This document shows, in pieces, positions 18,400 through 31,299 of a stretch of 64,000 bases of DNA; positions within the stretch are counted from its first letter, which is position 1; each line of letters begins with the position of its first letter. Source of the stretch: Antedon mediterranea. Lineage: Eukaryota > Echinodermata > Crinoidea > Comatulida > Antedonidae. The notes under the pieces are model-generated. The model was not told where the DNA came from and ran no database searches. It saw only the letters and a program-made list of their open reading frames with translations. The stretch spans positions 22,608,365 through 22,672,364 of the forward strand of contig NC_092678.1 of assembly GCF_964355755.1 (NCBI RefSeq). Reading direction: 5' to 3'. The translations under genes and the position numbers were made by a program.

Positions 18400-18680
18400 G
18401 CGCTAGGCTTATCCATTGTGTTTAGTAACGCAACGAAACCTACACAATTACTGTATTTGCTCTGCATTGAGTAGGCCTATTGATATTGCAGATTTAATAA
18501 CGTTAGGTGAACTAAATAAATTGAATGGATTGTTATGGTACAGTACGTCCATTCGTCGTTTATCAATTCAACTACAACTATATATAATAGTATTGCGTGC
18601 TCACTTTAAAATAAACACCATCACCTTAATCAAGGCTTTTGTGTTTTCTGTGGTGGTACATTCCAGGTCCATTATATCTA
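18400..18680. repeat. Repeat copy A of the NLR-cluster flank repeat
   Basis: It shares GTTAGGTGAACTAAATAAATTG, ATGGTACAGTA and CATTCGTCGTTTATCAATTCA with copies at 20210-20590 and 33470-33740. It is the most diverged in its 3' half. A reading frame runs through it, but stops and frameshifts differ between copies. Confidence 0.7.
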
Positions 18681-20209
18681 ACTTTAGGAAACTTATAATC
18701 CTAACAAAAGCGAACATATTTTCGGTGCTAAATATACTGTTTTGTTGCATGACTTTGCACTTGGATTCAATGGAATATGTTATTATAATACCAATAGTAG
18801 TATGTTACATCCAACAAGGTTCTTGTTTTCGTCGACAGCAAATTGTTTTTTAATCAAAGGCATTGTTATAGTTTTCAATGTTAATAGGCCTACGACGTAA
18901 TTAATCGTTATACCAAGATGAATGTCTGTTCATTATAATTATTGTTTTCGTTGACATTTTGCAACAGTACCTCTAAAATGTAGAATTTGCAATGTCTATT
19001 AGAATAGTAGTCCTAGTTTTTAAACATGCCAAATGTAATTTACAGGTTGACGTATCGATTTTAAAACCAATACAAAAACGTAACGAACCATAAATACAAT
19101 GCATATTTTATTTAATCAAACGCAAACAATTAAAGTAATCAAATATTTATTAAATTATCCAGTTAATATAATAATAGGCCTACTATATACCAGCACCCTT
19201 TTCAATACTGTGTAAAGTGTATTTATTTATTATAACTATGCGTAGTCCGAAAACAGCGTCATAACCACAGTAACGTAGTTCTGAATGTGTGTACTTTTGT
19301 GGACATTTTCAATAAACCAATTCAAACAACCTTGGCGTGTTTGAAGTTAAACTATTATTTTTCGACAAAAGGCAGTTAAATAAAGATTTTAACCATTTGT
19401 TTTGTAAATATAAACCTCTAAAAGTCTCTGAGAAATGTGGAATGCGGAAATAACAGTGTTATTACTACTAGTTACATCTTTAGCGTGTTTAAAACCTAAA
19501 TGTGTTTATAGCTACATGTTGTCCTCTATTCGTTTAGCAGTCAACATGTCATTAATATGTTCAGTCAACATGCTTAGGTACGTGTTTAGCGTTGCGGGCA
19601 TATGATTTGGAAAAAAGCCCAATACATGAGCTCCACGCATGGCAAATTAAACACCTTTAAATCCTAAACGTGTCTTTATATTGCTCCACATGTTTAACAA
19701 TCAACACGTCACTGTGTGTTGAGCTGGATACAGACTGCATGTTTAGAATGTATTTAGAACCTAAACATGTTCATATCTAAACATGTTTTAAGATCTAAAC
19801 ACTCTTTTTATAGTGCTGTAAAGTATTCAAAACTTGTTGCGTTTCACGGAGCGGAAGCGTGCCCCATTATTGAACGAACGCTAATTTTTATTTTATTATA
19901 TATTGAATTAAATTAATAATTAGTTAAATTAGTAATATAATGATGAAAATTAAACCGTAGACCTGCTTTTGTCATATGATGTTGTCATATGATTTTTATC
20001 GTCTAAGAAAACAACGGCAAGTGCAATATTTCTAACAGTTTAGTTATCGTTGCATGAAATGAAAGTCACAAACGGCTGGTGGATTTTAGCAATATCAAAA
20101 TAGCAATTTGAACAGCAAATTTCACATTTTATATAGGCCTACACGTTGTTATTGTCCTATGGCTTGTACTTGACTTGTTGATTTTTCTGTTTTTAATGAA
20201 CAATAACTT

Positions 20210-20590
20210 ATTCATTGTGCTTTGTGTTTAGTAACAAACAGACGCGTTTTCGGAATATTTCCTTTACAACTGAGTCGTGATATCGTAGAGTTAATAACGT
20301 TAGGTGAACTAAATAAATTGAAAGGACTGTTATGGTACAGTAAGCCCATTCGTCGTTTATCAATTCACCTACAATTATATAATAGTATTGCGTGCTCACT
20401 TTACAATAAACACCATCACCTTAATCAATCCTTTTGTACTTGTGTCTGCAGTGCCGCAGGTCACACATTCCATCCCCATTATAACTGTATATGAGGCTTT
20501 ATTCCAATAAAAGCAAATTTATTTTCCACGCTAAAAATACAGTTTTTATTTCCTTTACATGACTTTGCATTTAGCTTCAATGCAATATAT
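20210..20590. repeat. Repeat copy B of the NLR-cluster flank repeat
   Basis: It matches copy C (33470-33740) over about 250 bases at high identity, including TATTGCGTGCTCACTTTACA and CCAATAAAAGCAAATTTATT. It lies about 1.3 kb beyond the 3' end of the acidic-repeat gene. Confidence 0.75.
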
Positions 20591-21844
20591 AAATATATAC
20601 GTATAGCCAATAGTTAAATAGGCCTAATTCCAACAACGGTTTTCGACAGCCAAACTATCATACAAAGCATACAGAATTAGGCCTATAATAGTTCACTTTT
20701 AAAAATGTTATAATGTGAAATTAAATAATTAGTTATGGCCCGTCTTGAAAGAGGACGGACTAACTTTTAGTACTGGGACTAGTTATTCCAGGACGTTCAA
20801 GAATACAGATAGCCTTGGCCAAAACAGACAATGATACAACAGAAATATATAGATTAGAAAGTACAAGTTTATTACTGTCAAATTTAATTTACATTATACC
20901 AATAATTATAGGCCTATCTAATCTAAAACCAATACGAATACATATTGAATATATAATTAATGAGCTTCTTAATTAAATTGGGCGACATTATTATGATAAC
21001 AAAATACACAAGTATAGGTTAACGAAAATAATGTAATTATAGTATACCAAGAAATGCAACACAGTACGGTAGATATTCAAGGAGATCGAAACTCATTATA
21101 ACACTCCTTTTCAATGGCATCGTGTATACAGTAGTATAGGACAAAGGGTTAAACCGATAACCATTACTATATTTAGTTCTGTACCAAATAAACGCCTTAC
21201 TTATATTTCTTATAGATAAAAATACCAAACCAGTAATTGACTTAAAATAAATACTGTCAAAATAATCAAAGACATTATCAACTCTTATTAGTATTATAAA
21301 TGTATTCCTTTTATTTTTAAATTGTTTGATTAATATTATATTTTAGCTCTATTCATTAATTTATAAGGATGTTAGGCATATAATAAAAACACAAATAATG
21401 TTATTAGGCTTGTGCTATTTCTAATGAATACCAAACCAATAAATGATTTAAAATAATTACTTTAAATAAAATTAAGCAAATGTACCCACTGTTATAAACT
21501 ATAAGACGATATATACTAAGACACATTATCAATCCTATTATAAATCTAATTTCATAATATTTTTGAAATACCTGTTTTAAAAATTTGTTTGATATTTTAG
21601 CTCCATTCTTTTACATTGAAAGGGTAATTTCTATTTGAGTGGTCAAATAACATTATAATAATACTGGATCTCATTAACAAGAGTATCTCTAAATAACATT
21701 AATTCACATAAAGACGTGCTAAGTTTGGAAGTAAAATAGATATAGAAAATTAGCTAGTTTGCTTATCTTGATCGGTAATTACTGAAAACTAAATAATGTA
21801 ATGTATCCAAGATAATATCAATGAGAATACAAGAAGCTAAAACC

Positions 21845-23391
21845 TTATTCATCATCATCATCATAATCACCATGTTTTTCTTTAATTATTTTAGCCAATA
21901 TTTTCGGTATGTCCTCTCCTAGCACCTTCGTGTACTCCATCATTGCAGCAAATGGATCTGTTTTTTCCATATCCTTTAAGTGGCTCAGATTGGGAAGTTC
22001 AAAAGCATGATCATCAGAATCATCATCAGCAGCAGCAACAGCAGCAGCAAATTCTGACCGCATCTGCTTTACGCGACGCTTACCGGAGCCTACTAGCGTC
22101 TTTAATTGATTCCTCATATCATCCGTTAAGATAAAATCGCTATCATCATCAGGAAGTTTAATCGACCTCTTTGCTTTCCCCAAATCTTGATCTAACTGTT
22201 GAAGGGTGTCTTTAAACTTTATTATGTGTTCTTTTGTATCATCCGTTAAACCGCTATCACCGTTATCATTAGCAAAGCGTCTCAACGAATTCCTAAATTC
22301 CCAAATATTTTGGTTGCGCTGCTCCAGCAACTTTAACGAGTCTTTTAACTCTTCTATTGGTGGAAACCTTATCTTAATATTATCCTGAGCTTCATGTTAC
22401 ATACGTTTATCATTAGTTTCTGTTCTGTACTTATCAACCCCTTCTTCTTCTTCTTCTTTTTCACACGATAACCTATTATCCTGAGCTTCATGTATTATAT
22501 GTTTATCATTAGTTTCTGTTCTGTACTTATCAACCCCTTCATCTTCTTCTTCTTTTTCACACGATAACCTATTATCCTGAGCTTCATGTATCATACGTTT
22601 ATCATTAGTTTCTGTTTTGTACTTATCAACCCCTTCATCTTCTTCTTCTTTTTCACACGATAACCTATTATCCTGAGCTTCATGTATTATATGTTTATCA
22701 TTAGTTTCTGTTTTGTACTTATCAACCCCTTCATCTTCTTCTTCTTTTTCACACGATAACCTATTATCCTGAGCTTCATGTATCATACGTTTATCATTAG
22801 TTTCTGTTTTGTACTTATCAACCCCTTCATCTTCTTCTTCTTTTTCACACGATAACCTATTATCCTGAGCTTCATGTATTATATGTTTATCTTTCCCAGG
22901 ACATTCGTTCGCATAAATGACACCTAGAAGAACGACACTAATAGCAACGACCATTAAGGAATCTATATTTAAAAAAAAAAGCAGATAATAATGTGTATTT
23001 CTTTTCCTTTATTTATAAAAGCACAAAATACAATGCATAATTAATACAGAAGAAACTCTGGGAGATAAGAAAGTAATGAGAAAAGATTTCGTACAAACGT
23101 AACATATGATAAGCAGATTGCGTATTTAACCTAATCATTTTTACCTAGAAGTCTCTACATTTGTCCATGTCTAACCTAGACCATTTCGTTAGAACTTTCA
23201 CGTATATTTTTTATATTTCTTACTTTATTAACCCGCAGGTATTTGTTTTTCTTTGAGCTAGGCAACTGTAACTGCAAACCGAACACACGTATACGTACAC
23301 GTCAAGTTGAATAAATTGAATAGGTGTACGACTACCATACACAACATGAATTAGTAATTTTAAAAACATAATTACCTGATTCTTTCTTCAT
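21845..23391 (-). pseudogene. Acidic-repeat secreted or membrane protein related to the NLRs, with an in-frame stop
   Basis: The first exon 23376-23391 is 16 bases (ATG, five codons, phase 1 donor G|GTAAT), the same length and phase as exon 1 of NLR2. The second exon 21845-22962 begins after ATAG with eight bases before an internal ATG, exactly like the NLR transmembrane exons, and encodes a hydrophobic helix (MVVAISVVLLGVIYA). There follow five 32-residue repeats (IIHEAQDNRLSCEKEEEDEG plus VDKYKTETNDKR), then an acidic, helical C-terminal region with ADDDSDDH and ending HGDYDDDDE. The 372-codon frame is open except for one TAA at 22397-22399, in the start of the sixth repeat. The product looks like a signal peptide or N-terminal anchor plus charged repeats with one cysteine each; function unknown. 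It may be a recent pseudogene, a truncated functional protein of about 194 residues, or a polymorphic stop. Confidence 0.7.
22400..22893 (-). repeat. 96-bp coding tandem repeat, five full units
   Basis: Each 96-base unit encodes 32 residues. Units alternate between a DKHII start (CATATAATACATGAAG) and a DKRMI start (CGTATGATACATGAAG), so the array is built from 192-base dimers. Related units, about two and a half, occur at 35310-35575 in NLR2. Confidence 0.9.
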
Positions 23392-24203
23392 TTTTAAGCC
23401 TCGGCTCACACACGACGTTGGAAAGAGAAGTCTATTTCTATTGATTTCGGTTGATGCAGTTGTTATATTGAATTACTGAAGGTCATAATCGACACCATGT
23501 CAGAATAACAATAATAATAATAATAATAATGACAATAGGGTGGATATATACATTTGTGGACGTTGAAATGTACGTGACATAAACGCGATTAGAACTTCAT
23601 ATTCATAAAACAATATGCTGTGTTATATAGGAAAACTATTAAGGGGAAAAACCAAAACAAAATTAGAATTGAGAATCTTTTTTTATATAAGGACAAGCTA
23701 AATTGTTAAAACAAAAGCATATTATATAATAATAGTCCCAACCTGAACTCATACGGTGTTCAACAATCTTATTAATTGAAACCCTTAAAAACCTTATAAT
23801 TAGAATGAGGCCTACTTTTATACGGCATGCGTGTATATTCAAATATACTATAGCTCACTATGTCGGTTGGTTGGTTGGTCGATCGGTCGGTCGGTAAACA
23901 CTAGGGACTTTACGAAATACGACGGGAAGCCACAGGACGGTGCTCATAAATAAATTATGCATGAGCTTTAACAAAGTGGGCGGAGCTTAGCGTTAAATTT
24001 CGTCGTCTTAAATTTTTTAGGACGATAAAGTTAAGTTGCCATTTTCCGGAGAATGAATAGAAATAATGTACTATAACCTTAAATATACAGTTCAAATTCT
24101 AATTTAATTTTTTTAACGATATTACTATGTAGTAAAACCTCCAGCTTATGTAGAAACGCCAACAGCTTATTAGTCCAGTAAAGATTAATCAAAAATAGGG
24201 TGA
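23392..24203. other. Upstream region of the acidic-repeat gene
   Basis: The bases just before the start codon (AAGCCTCGGCTC...ACACGACGTT on the plus strand) resemble the same place upstream of NLR2 exon 1 (TAGCCCCGGCTC...ACACGACGTT at 55922), so promoter or 5' UTR homology is likely. An AATAATAATAATAATAATAATGA microsatellite lies at 23510-23531 and GGTTGGTTGGTCGATCGGTCGGTCGG at about 23865-23894. A short fragment of the foldback element annotated at 58560 lies near 24134-24165. Confidence 0.45.
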
Positions 24204-27200
24204 ACCTAGAACAAATTGCAACAGAACTTTTTTTTTGTCTGGTAAATATGGTTCAAATGAACATTATATCCCAAAGTTGACCAAAATCGGACATCGGGAA
24301 GTGGGTTAATTAGCATAAATTCAAAATGGCCGCCATTTGCTTTTATGAAGCCCCATATCTCATTAACGGTTGGATTTAGACCACCTAAGTGCATTACGAG
24401 TGGATATAAATGTGATAATAAACATTCTAATTAGCATATTCACATTTGACGTACCTAAGACGTCATATGGTAGTTGTGACGTCATATATCATGTTATAAC
24501 TGCTTAAATGACATTATACTATGTGAACAATTTAGGAACTAAAGGAAAACATGTTTCTTAACATTCTCCTTGTTGAAATGAACATCATTTTCAAAGTTTA
24601 CCAAAATCGGACGTCAGGAAGTGGCTTAATTAGCATAAATTCACAATGGCCGCTATAGTCCAGATCCCTATGTCAAAAAAAGTGCCTTCGTGTGCAGATC
24701 ATGGGGAAAGTGTAAACATTGTGTTTTATGAATATTTGAATCATGCTGGTTATAAAAACCCATGTTGTCAAATTTCTAAAATTCATCTTTGACCTCTGAC
24801 CTCAATTTGAATGTTTTGACCCATTGAAAACAAAATGATCATATCTTTGCAACGCTAAGATTAAATTAAATAATTTTAGTGTCAAATTATTTGGGAGATG
24901 CATATTAATATTCGTTCTAATGGAAAAGTTTGTCGAAAAATGGCTGGAAGTATGATTTTTGGCATATTTGACCTTTGACCTACATATCATATAACTCCGT
25001 AACTAATAGTTGGACAAACTTTAAATAGGGCTCAAATTAATCTGAAGGTATATGTTTCTATTCAGTCTAATAAGAACTTTTACAAGAAAATGACCCGAAA
25101 TATTTTTATTGACCTTTGACCTGTACTGGTAGTACATATTTCTATAATCTCAAAAAACTATTGGCCGTAAAATGGTTGTTTTTGTGAAATGGTTCGAACA
25201 ATTTACATTTATATGTTGTATAATAACAACATTTTATAGAAATGTAAAAGAATTCTATTTATGATCACTAACTTTATAATTTATTAACATCACTAGCATT
25301 TGTTATAATATTAAAATGTGTTATATTTGCTGATTTTAAGCACTTCACATGAATTTATCAGAATTATGTGTATTTAATATAAAGTTGTTTTTTTTTATAT
25401 ATAAAGAAAATTTAATTGTCTATCAATTAAGACTATTTTCAAATTATTATGGCTAAAACTTAATTAGATACAGGCAAAAAAGTGTATTTTTACTTGTGTG
25501 AACAGCGCCCTCAATCTTAATTTTTTCCCAAAAAATACCACATTTTTATGTGTTTTCCTGAACTAAACAGGTTATAACTTTGTTTTAAAGACTTTTTACA
25601 GTAACCTGTAATTTACATACCTCTTTTATAACGTACTAGGTCAGTTTCTGAAAAAATTGAGAAAAATATTCCGATAGCTTGATATTTTTGTTGAGGTTAT
25701 TACATGATACACACAAAAAAAAAATTTTAATTTTGAGCTAAAAGTCCATCTTTTTGGTTTAATAAAAGCTATCTAGCAGATATTAATACACAAAATTCAT
25801 ATTTTATTGGATAGATATTATGGTTATCTTTCCAATAAAATATGCTGTTTGTGTAAGAATGGCTGTACAAGATTGTTTGTACTGGACCAAAAAGATGGAT
25901 TTTTAGCACAAAAATGTGGTATTTTTTGGGAAAAAATGAAGATTGAGGGCGCTGTTCACACAAGTAAAAATACACTTTTTTGCCTGTATCTAATTAAGTT
26001 TTAGCCATAATAATTTGAAAATAGTCTTATTTGATAGACAATTAAATTTTCTTTATAAATAAAAAAAAACAACTTTATATTAAATACACATAATTCTGAT
26101 AAATTCATGTGAAGTGCTTAAAATCAGCAAATATAACACATTTTAATATTATAACAAATGCTAGTGATGTTAATAAATTATAAAGTTAGTGATCATAAAT
26201 AGAATTCTTTTACATTTCTATAAAATGTTGTTATTATACAACATATAAATGTAAATTGTTCGAACCATTTCACAAAAACAACCATTTTACGGCCAATAGT
26301 TTTTGAGATTATAGAAATATGTACTACCAGTACAGGTCAAAGGTCAATAAAAATATTTCGGGTCATTTTCTTGTAAAAGTTCTTATTAGACTGAATAGAA
26401 ACATATACCTTCAGATTAATTTGAGCCCTATTTAAAGTTTGTCCAACTATTAGTTACGGAGTTATATGATATGTAGGTCAAAGGTCAAATATGCCAAAAA
26501 TCATACTTCCAGCCATTTTTTGACAAACTTTTCCATTAGAACGAATATTAATATGCATCTCCCAAATAATTTGACACTAAAATTATTTCATTTAATCTAA
26601 GCGTTGCAAAGATATGATCATTTTGTTTTAAATGGGTCAAAACATTCAAATTGAGGTCAGAGGTCAAAGATGAATTTTAGAAATTTGACAACATGGGTTT
26701 TTATAACCAGCATGATTGAAATATTCATAAAACACAATGTTTACACTTTCCCCATGATCTGCACACGAAAATACATAGGGATCTGGACTACTATTTTCAT
26801 ACCATTTTGAAGCTCCGTATCTCCTTAACGGTTGATTTTAGACCACCTAAGTGCATTGCGAGTAGATATAAATGTGATATTAAACTTTCCAATTAGCATA
26901 TTTAAATTACCATATAATGTACCTATGATGTCATAAGATAGTTATGACGTCATATGATGTCACAATAATGCTCAATTGCCATTATTCCAAGGGAAAAATA
27001 TAGAAACCGTAGGAAAGTAGTAGTAGAACATTTAACACATTCAGGTTAAGATCATGGGTATCTGAAGTTATTTGACCACCCTTCACAACATACACTGCAA
27101 CATTCCATTTTCTGTAACTGCATCTATTTATAACTGCAATCTCATATATATTTAAAGAAAAGAGATTCTTAAGTCTGTAATGAGTCTGTGGTTTAATAAT

Positions 27201-28095
27201 TCGACCCCATAATATGGAGTTGGATCAGAGTTTCCTATCCAAAGTACATACATAGAAAATGTAATAGTTGGTGCCGTCAAAATACTTCCACCATACTTTC
27301 TATAACTACCGATTATTCCACTACTGCTTGCTTCTTCTGTCTTAAAACGCAATTTTTTTTTTATGATGGCAAAGTAAAAGATTTAATAAATCTGCATTCA
27401 AAGTTTGTATTCCATTTTTTGACATTTTCTGTAAAAGAAGTTGAATACTGCTTGTTGTCAAAAAATTAAATACTGTAATTAGTAGTGGCAAGTTTGAAAA
27501 TTACTTTATAACCTTAACAACCCCTTTTGAATTCCGTTGATGTGTTAAGCAGTATCTTTAAATTCTGTCATAAAAAGTTGTTGGCTAATAAATGATCGAC
27601 ACCAACCAGATCCAATTTCTGGCAATGAAATAGTAACTTTAAAAGAAGAATGGAGATGCTGACTATACCGAAACTGCAGTATGACATTTATCAATGTGTC
27701 ATCTCAATTTTGGATGGGAAACTGTGATAAACCCAGTTGGGGAATTGAGATGTGTTTGTGGGATGGGTTTGAATAACCTGACCCACAGACAATGGCCTCG
27801 TTACAATATTTTTTTATTTAAAGAGATGAAGTTCTAAAAGATGCAGTTGTAGGAAACACAAAACAAGATGTGTGCAAATCAGTTGTGGAAATACAGTTGA
27901 TGATCACAACCTTTCATAACTGTTCTGTAGAATTACTATTTTCAAGAGATTTTGTAAATAAGACAATGATAAATTTCAATGGGTTTTAGATTTTCCCTAT
28001 AGGATATGTCATTTAAACAGTATTGTGACATTTTATGACATCACATTTACCATATGGTGTCATAGGTACGTCATATGATAATTTAAATGCCGTAT
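24204..28095. mobile_element. Large foldback (inverted-repeat) element or composite
   Basis: A palindrome has arms at about 24680-25547 and 25900-26772. They share, in opposite orientation, AGATCATGGGGAAAGTGTAA, GGTTATAAAAACCCATGTTG, GACCTTTGACCT and GAACAGCGCCCTCAATCTT. The spacer is asymmetric because ~180 bases in the left arm (25548-25730) have no partner. Outside the arms, a segment with GGTTGGATTTAGACCACC (24370) recurs in direct orientation at 26830, and the block around 24425-24515 recurs inverted at 28010-28095. No transposase is seen, so this is probably a non-autonomous DNA transposon with later rearrangement. Confidence 0.75.
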
Positions 28096-28162
28096 ATCCA
28101 GGATCTGTCAAGGGGTGGGAGGGAGTGGTTCGGACACTAAGTACTGGGTCACATTTGGCCCT

Positions 28163-29680
28163 AGTGGCCCGGGCGCGATATTTCTTTTCGTACATAAGTT
28201 GGGGACCCCTCGTGAAACGTCACAAAATAAACATAAATATTCATTAGTCATATCCATAAGGTCTGACGTAAGAATTGAGCTAACTACAATTCGCTAATGC
28301 AAACGATTTCTGTCGAGCCGTCTGTGTAGTCGAGTGAATACGACTATGAACTTTACATGTCGATGTATGGGGTTCGAATCACATGAGCTACTTCTTTTAC
28401 TTTATAGTGAGAGAGAGATTATTTAGAGGGTTAGATTTAGCTATATTTAGGAAGTAGTTCGGCTATCTTTCACATGGGGTCCCCAACTTATGTACGTACA
28501 TAAGTTGGGGACCCCCTCATGAAACGTCACAAAATAAACATGAATAATTCATCAGTTAAATTTTCTTGTTCCGTGTGCACCCAAAGCGTATAGCAACAAG
28601 AAGTGATTACACAAGTGCGGTACGATTCTAGGCCTATCTCCGCTGTGGTTGCCGCGTGCGATTTCATAATAGAATAGCGGAGTTTTGTGTGGATTGTCGA
28701 AATAATCAGCCTTTAGTTTATGGTGTTTTTAATATAGTTTATTACTAAAGAATTACGTGTTAAAATTATAGGTTTTATTGATACTATTAGGCCTAATTAC
28801 TAGTCTCTAAACCCCTGTATATTCTAGTAGTAGCTGTGTGGGTACGGTGTGTGTGACTTGTGTCTTTAGCCTCGACACATTTTGCATAGTGGACGTGTGT
28901 GTGAAGAAGAGTGCGCGAAGGCAATCACGTGAATTGACCTAGAATCCTAGGCCTATTATTGTAGAAAGAATCGTATCGCAGTTGTTGTTCCGTGTGCACC
29001 CAAGCGTTCTTGGACATAGCCCAAAGAAAGCTTAGACCCACAAGAATAAAGAATGTGTATAATTTGTGTACTGTATTTTTTTAATTCTGCTATCAATTAT
29101 CAAACAATATGCAATGTACTCAAAGGAACTTTAAAAATGCGCGTATATGAACACATGAGATGGGAAGATTTGACCCACGAGAATAAAAAATGTATTTTTG
29201 TGTAATGTTTATTGTTTAATTTTGCTGACTTATTACTCGGATTGTGTCATACCAAAGATAGTGTAACTATTACCAAAGATAGTGTAACTATCTTTGGTCA
29301 TACCTAACACACACACACGTCACACACATCCACACAGCTACTACTAGAATAGACATGGGTTTAGAGACTAATAATTAGGCCTAATAGTATTAATAGAAAC
29401 TATAATTTTAACACGTAATTCTTTAGTAATAAATTATATTAAAAACACCATAAACTAAAGGCCGATTATTTCGACAATCCACACAAAACGCCGCTATTCT
29501 TCAACAGCGGAGATAGGCCTAGAATCGTACCGCACTTGTGTAATCACTTCTTGTTTCTATACGCTTGGGTGCACACGGAACAAGAAAATTTAACTGATGA
29601 ATTATTCATGTTTATTTTGTGACGTTTCATGAGGGGGTCCCCAACTTATGTACGAAAAAAAAAATCGCGGCCCGGGCAAC
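28163..29680. mobile_element. Composite foldback element with GTACATAAGTTGGGGACCCC termini
   Basis: Two inverted-repeat units sit back to back: 28190-28495 (306 bases) and 28496-29653 (1158 bases). Each begins GTACATAAGTTGGGG and ends CCCCAACTTATGTAC, and they abut at CTTATGTAC|GTACATAAG. The larger unit has long arms (AGCGGAGATAGGCCTAGAATC and its reverse complement around 28635 and 29515). The outer ends extend the inverted repeat to a CCCGGGC...CGCGAT motif at about 28165 and 29670. No coding capacity. Confidence 0.8.
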
Positions 29681-30584
29681 ACCCTTAATTTCACACTAAA
29701 TGTTTCTGCCACTAAATTAAAATTGAGTCCCATTTCATCGTATACAATATCCATCCGGACTCGGAACTTGATAGGCTTAGTCATAAAGTAGTTACAGAGT
29801 TGCAGGGCATTTTATGGTCACAAAGAAGTAATTTGCTAGCGCCAACGAATTTAACGTCCTTCACAACCAAAATATTTCTTTGTAACAAAATTTATTTTAA
29901 ATGGAATGCTACAAAAATAATCCTCCGCTTCATCACTGAATGAATACCTAATAACCAGACAAAAACGAATCTTTGTTACGTTTTACTATCAATTCATTTT
30001 CATATCACGCAATACATTTTTCAACAATATAGTAGTATAATAACATTTTGATTGAATAGTGAGGGATTAGTTACAGTGTTGACTTTGAATAAACCATTGG
30101 TAATTTACTGAAAATCCAAAATGAACTTGTGTTATATACAAATAAAATTATTCAATCAAAGAAACGCTCTACTACACATGAGAAATAGATGTCGGTCGAT
30201 AAACTTCTGATGACGACTAAAACAACGACAATCAGCTAAATGTATTCGTGATTTTATTTCATCTCTGGCTTGTTACATTATCATGACACATTACCGGACT
30301 TCCCCCTCCTCACGCCATGAACGGCAGTACAGATCTTCCCTATAGGCTCGTGTATGTAACCTACTACGTCATTCACACGCATAGCAGTTTTACTGGCATC
30401 ATCACAGATTACCTCTCATGGATCAAGCATTCACACATGAATTCAAAAATTCATCGACAAACGAAATATAGCCTATATTCATTCCTTTTAAATATTAGGC
30501 ATATAACCAAGGCTAATAATCGATTTGTCCATAATTATTGCGTTTTCCATTCCATAATCCAAGGCCAATTTTTGGTCCTTAGGA
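29681..30584. other. Intergenic, no gene seen
   Basis: AT-rich unique-looking DNA without repeats that I recognise. Confidence 0.4.
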
Positions 30585-31046
30585 GAGGTGGCCGCTCACG
30601 AGAGGTGGTCGATTATGAGAAGTGGTCCCTTATGAGAGGAGGTGATCCCTTACGAGAGGTGGTCGATTATTAGAAGCGGTCCCTCAACAGAGATGGTTGC
30701 TTACGATGTGTGGTCGTTTTAGAAAGTTGGTTGCTTACGAGAGGTGGAAAGACTGATAGCTAAGTAAAGATAGATGCATTTGCACATGAATGAGACATTT
30801 TTGTAAAATATATAACATTTTCTACATTAGCTGGTGATAGTAACTACATAAGCTGGGAGGCAATTTTCGTTACTACATAAGCTGTTGTTGACTGTTTCTA
30901 CATTAGCTGGTGTTGATTTTTATTTACTACATAATCTGTTGGTGTTTCTACATAAGCTGGAGGTTTTACTACATAAGCGGTGGGTTGTTCTACATTAACG
31001 GTTGTTTCGACATTAGCTGGCGTTTTCTACATTAACGGTTGTAACA
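30585..31046. mobile_element. Solo half of the TGTTACAACCG foldback element
   Basis: The segment runs from degenerate GAGAGGTGGTCGATTATGAG repeats through CTACATTAGCTGG motifs to the terminus CGGTTGTAACA at 31046. It matches the right half of the complete element at 58560-59653. The left arm is missing. Confidence 0.75.
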
Positions 31047-31299
31047 CGCCACGCCGCGAGACAGGGGAGGGAGAGAGATACTGCCGGTCGTAGTCGTCTT
31101 CGCGCAAGCCGGGTGCGTAACTAATAAAACGGCTATGTCGACTGTTTATAATTTTACGCTAAATTTTTGAGTTAGTAAATTTCAAAAAGAAAGCACCGTT
31201 ATAAAATGACTGATTTTTTGACTGAATATCCTGCAATAACGGTTAATTTAACAAAATATGTTATAGTGATATTACAGTAACTAATAATTTTTATTAGGA

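Larger units (their letters stand above)
16370..21844. other. Intergenic region between NLR1 and the acidic-repeat gene
   Basis: AT-rich and without a supported gene. It contains repeat copies A and B (listed separately) and, at about 19470-19800, two diverged copies of a segment rich in ATGTTTA/TAAACATG words (CACGTTTAG-like, CATGTTTAGC-like). The 63-codon frame at 16366-16557, just before NLR1, has no recognisable domain. The stretch 20920-21840 is distantly similar to 34480-35060, which lies at the same place downstream of NLR2. Confidence 0.45.

Noticed and set aside
18416-18853. 145-codon frame in repeat copy A
   Set aside because: The related copies at 20222 and 33338 keep only part of the frame and diverge by indels, so it looks like repeat DNA and not a conserved protein.
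21943-22134. Plus-strand frame with a glutamine run
   Set aside because: It is the antisense of the alanine/aspartate stretch of the minus-strand acidic-repeat gene.
30317-30673. 118-codon frame
   Set aside because: Its second half is translated GAGAGGTGGTC repeat words of the foldback element; no protein signature.
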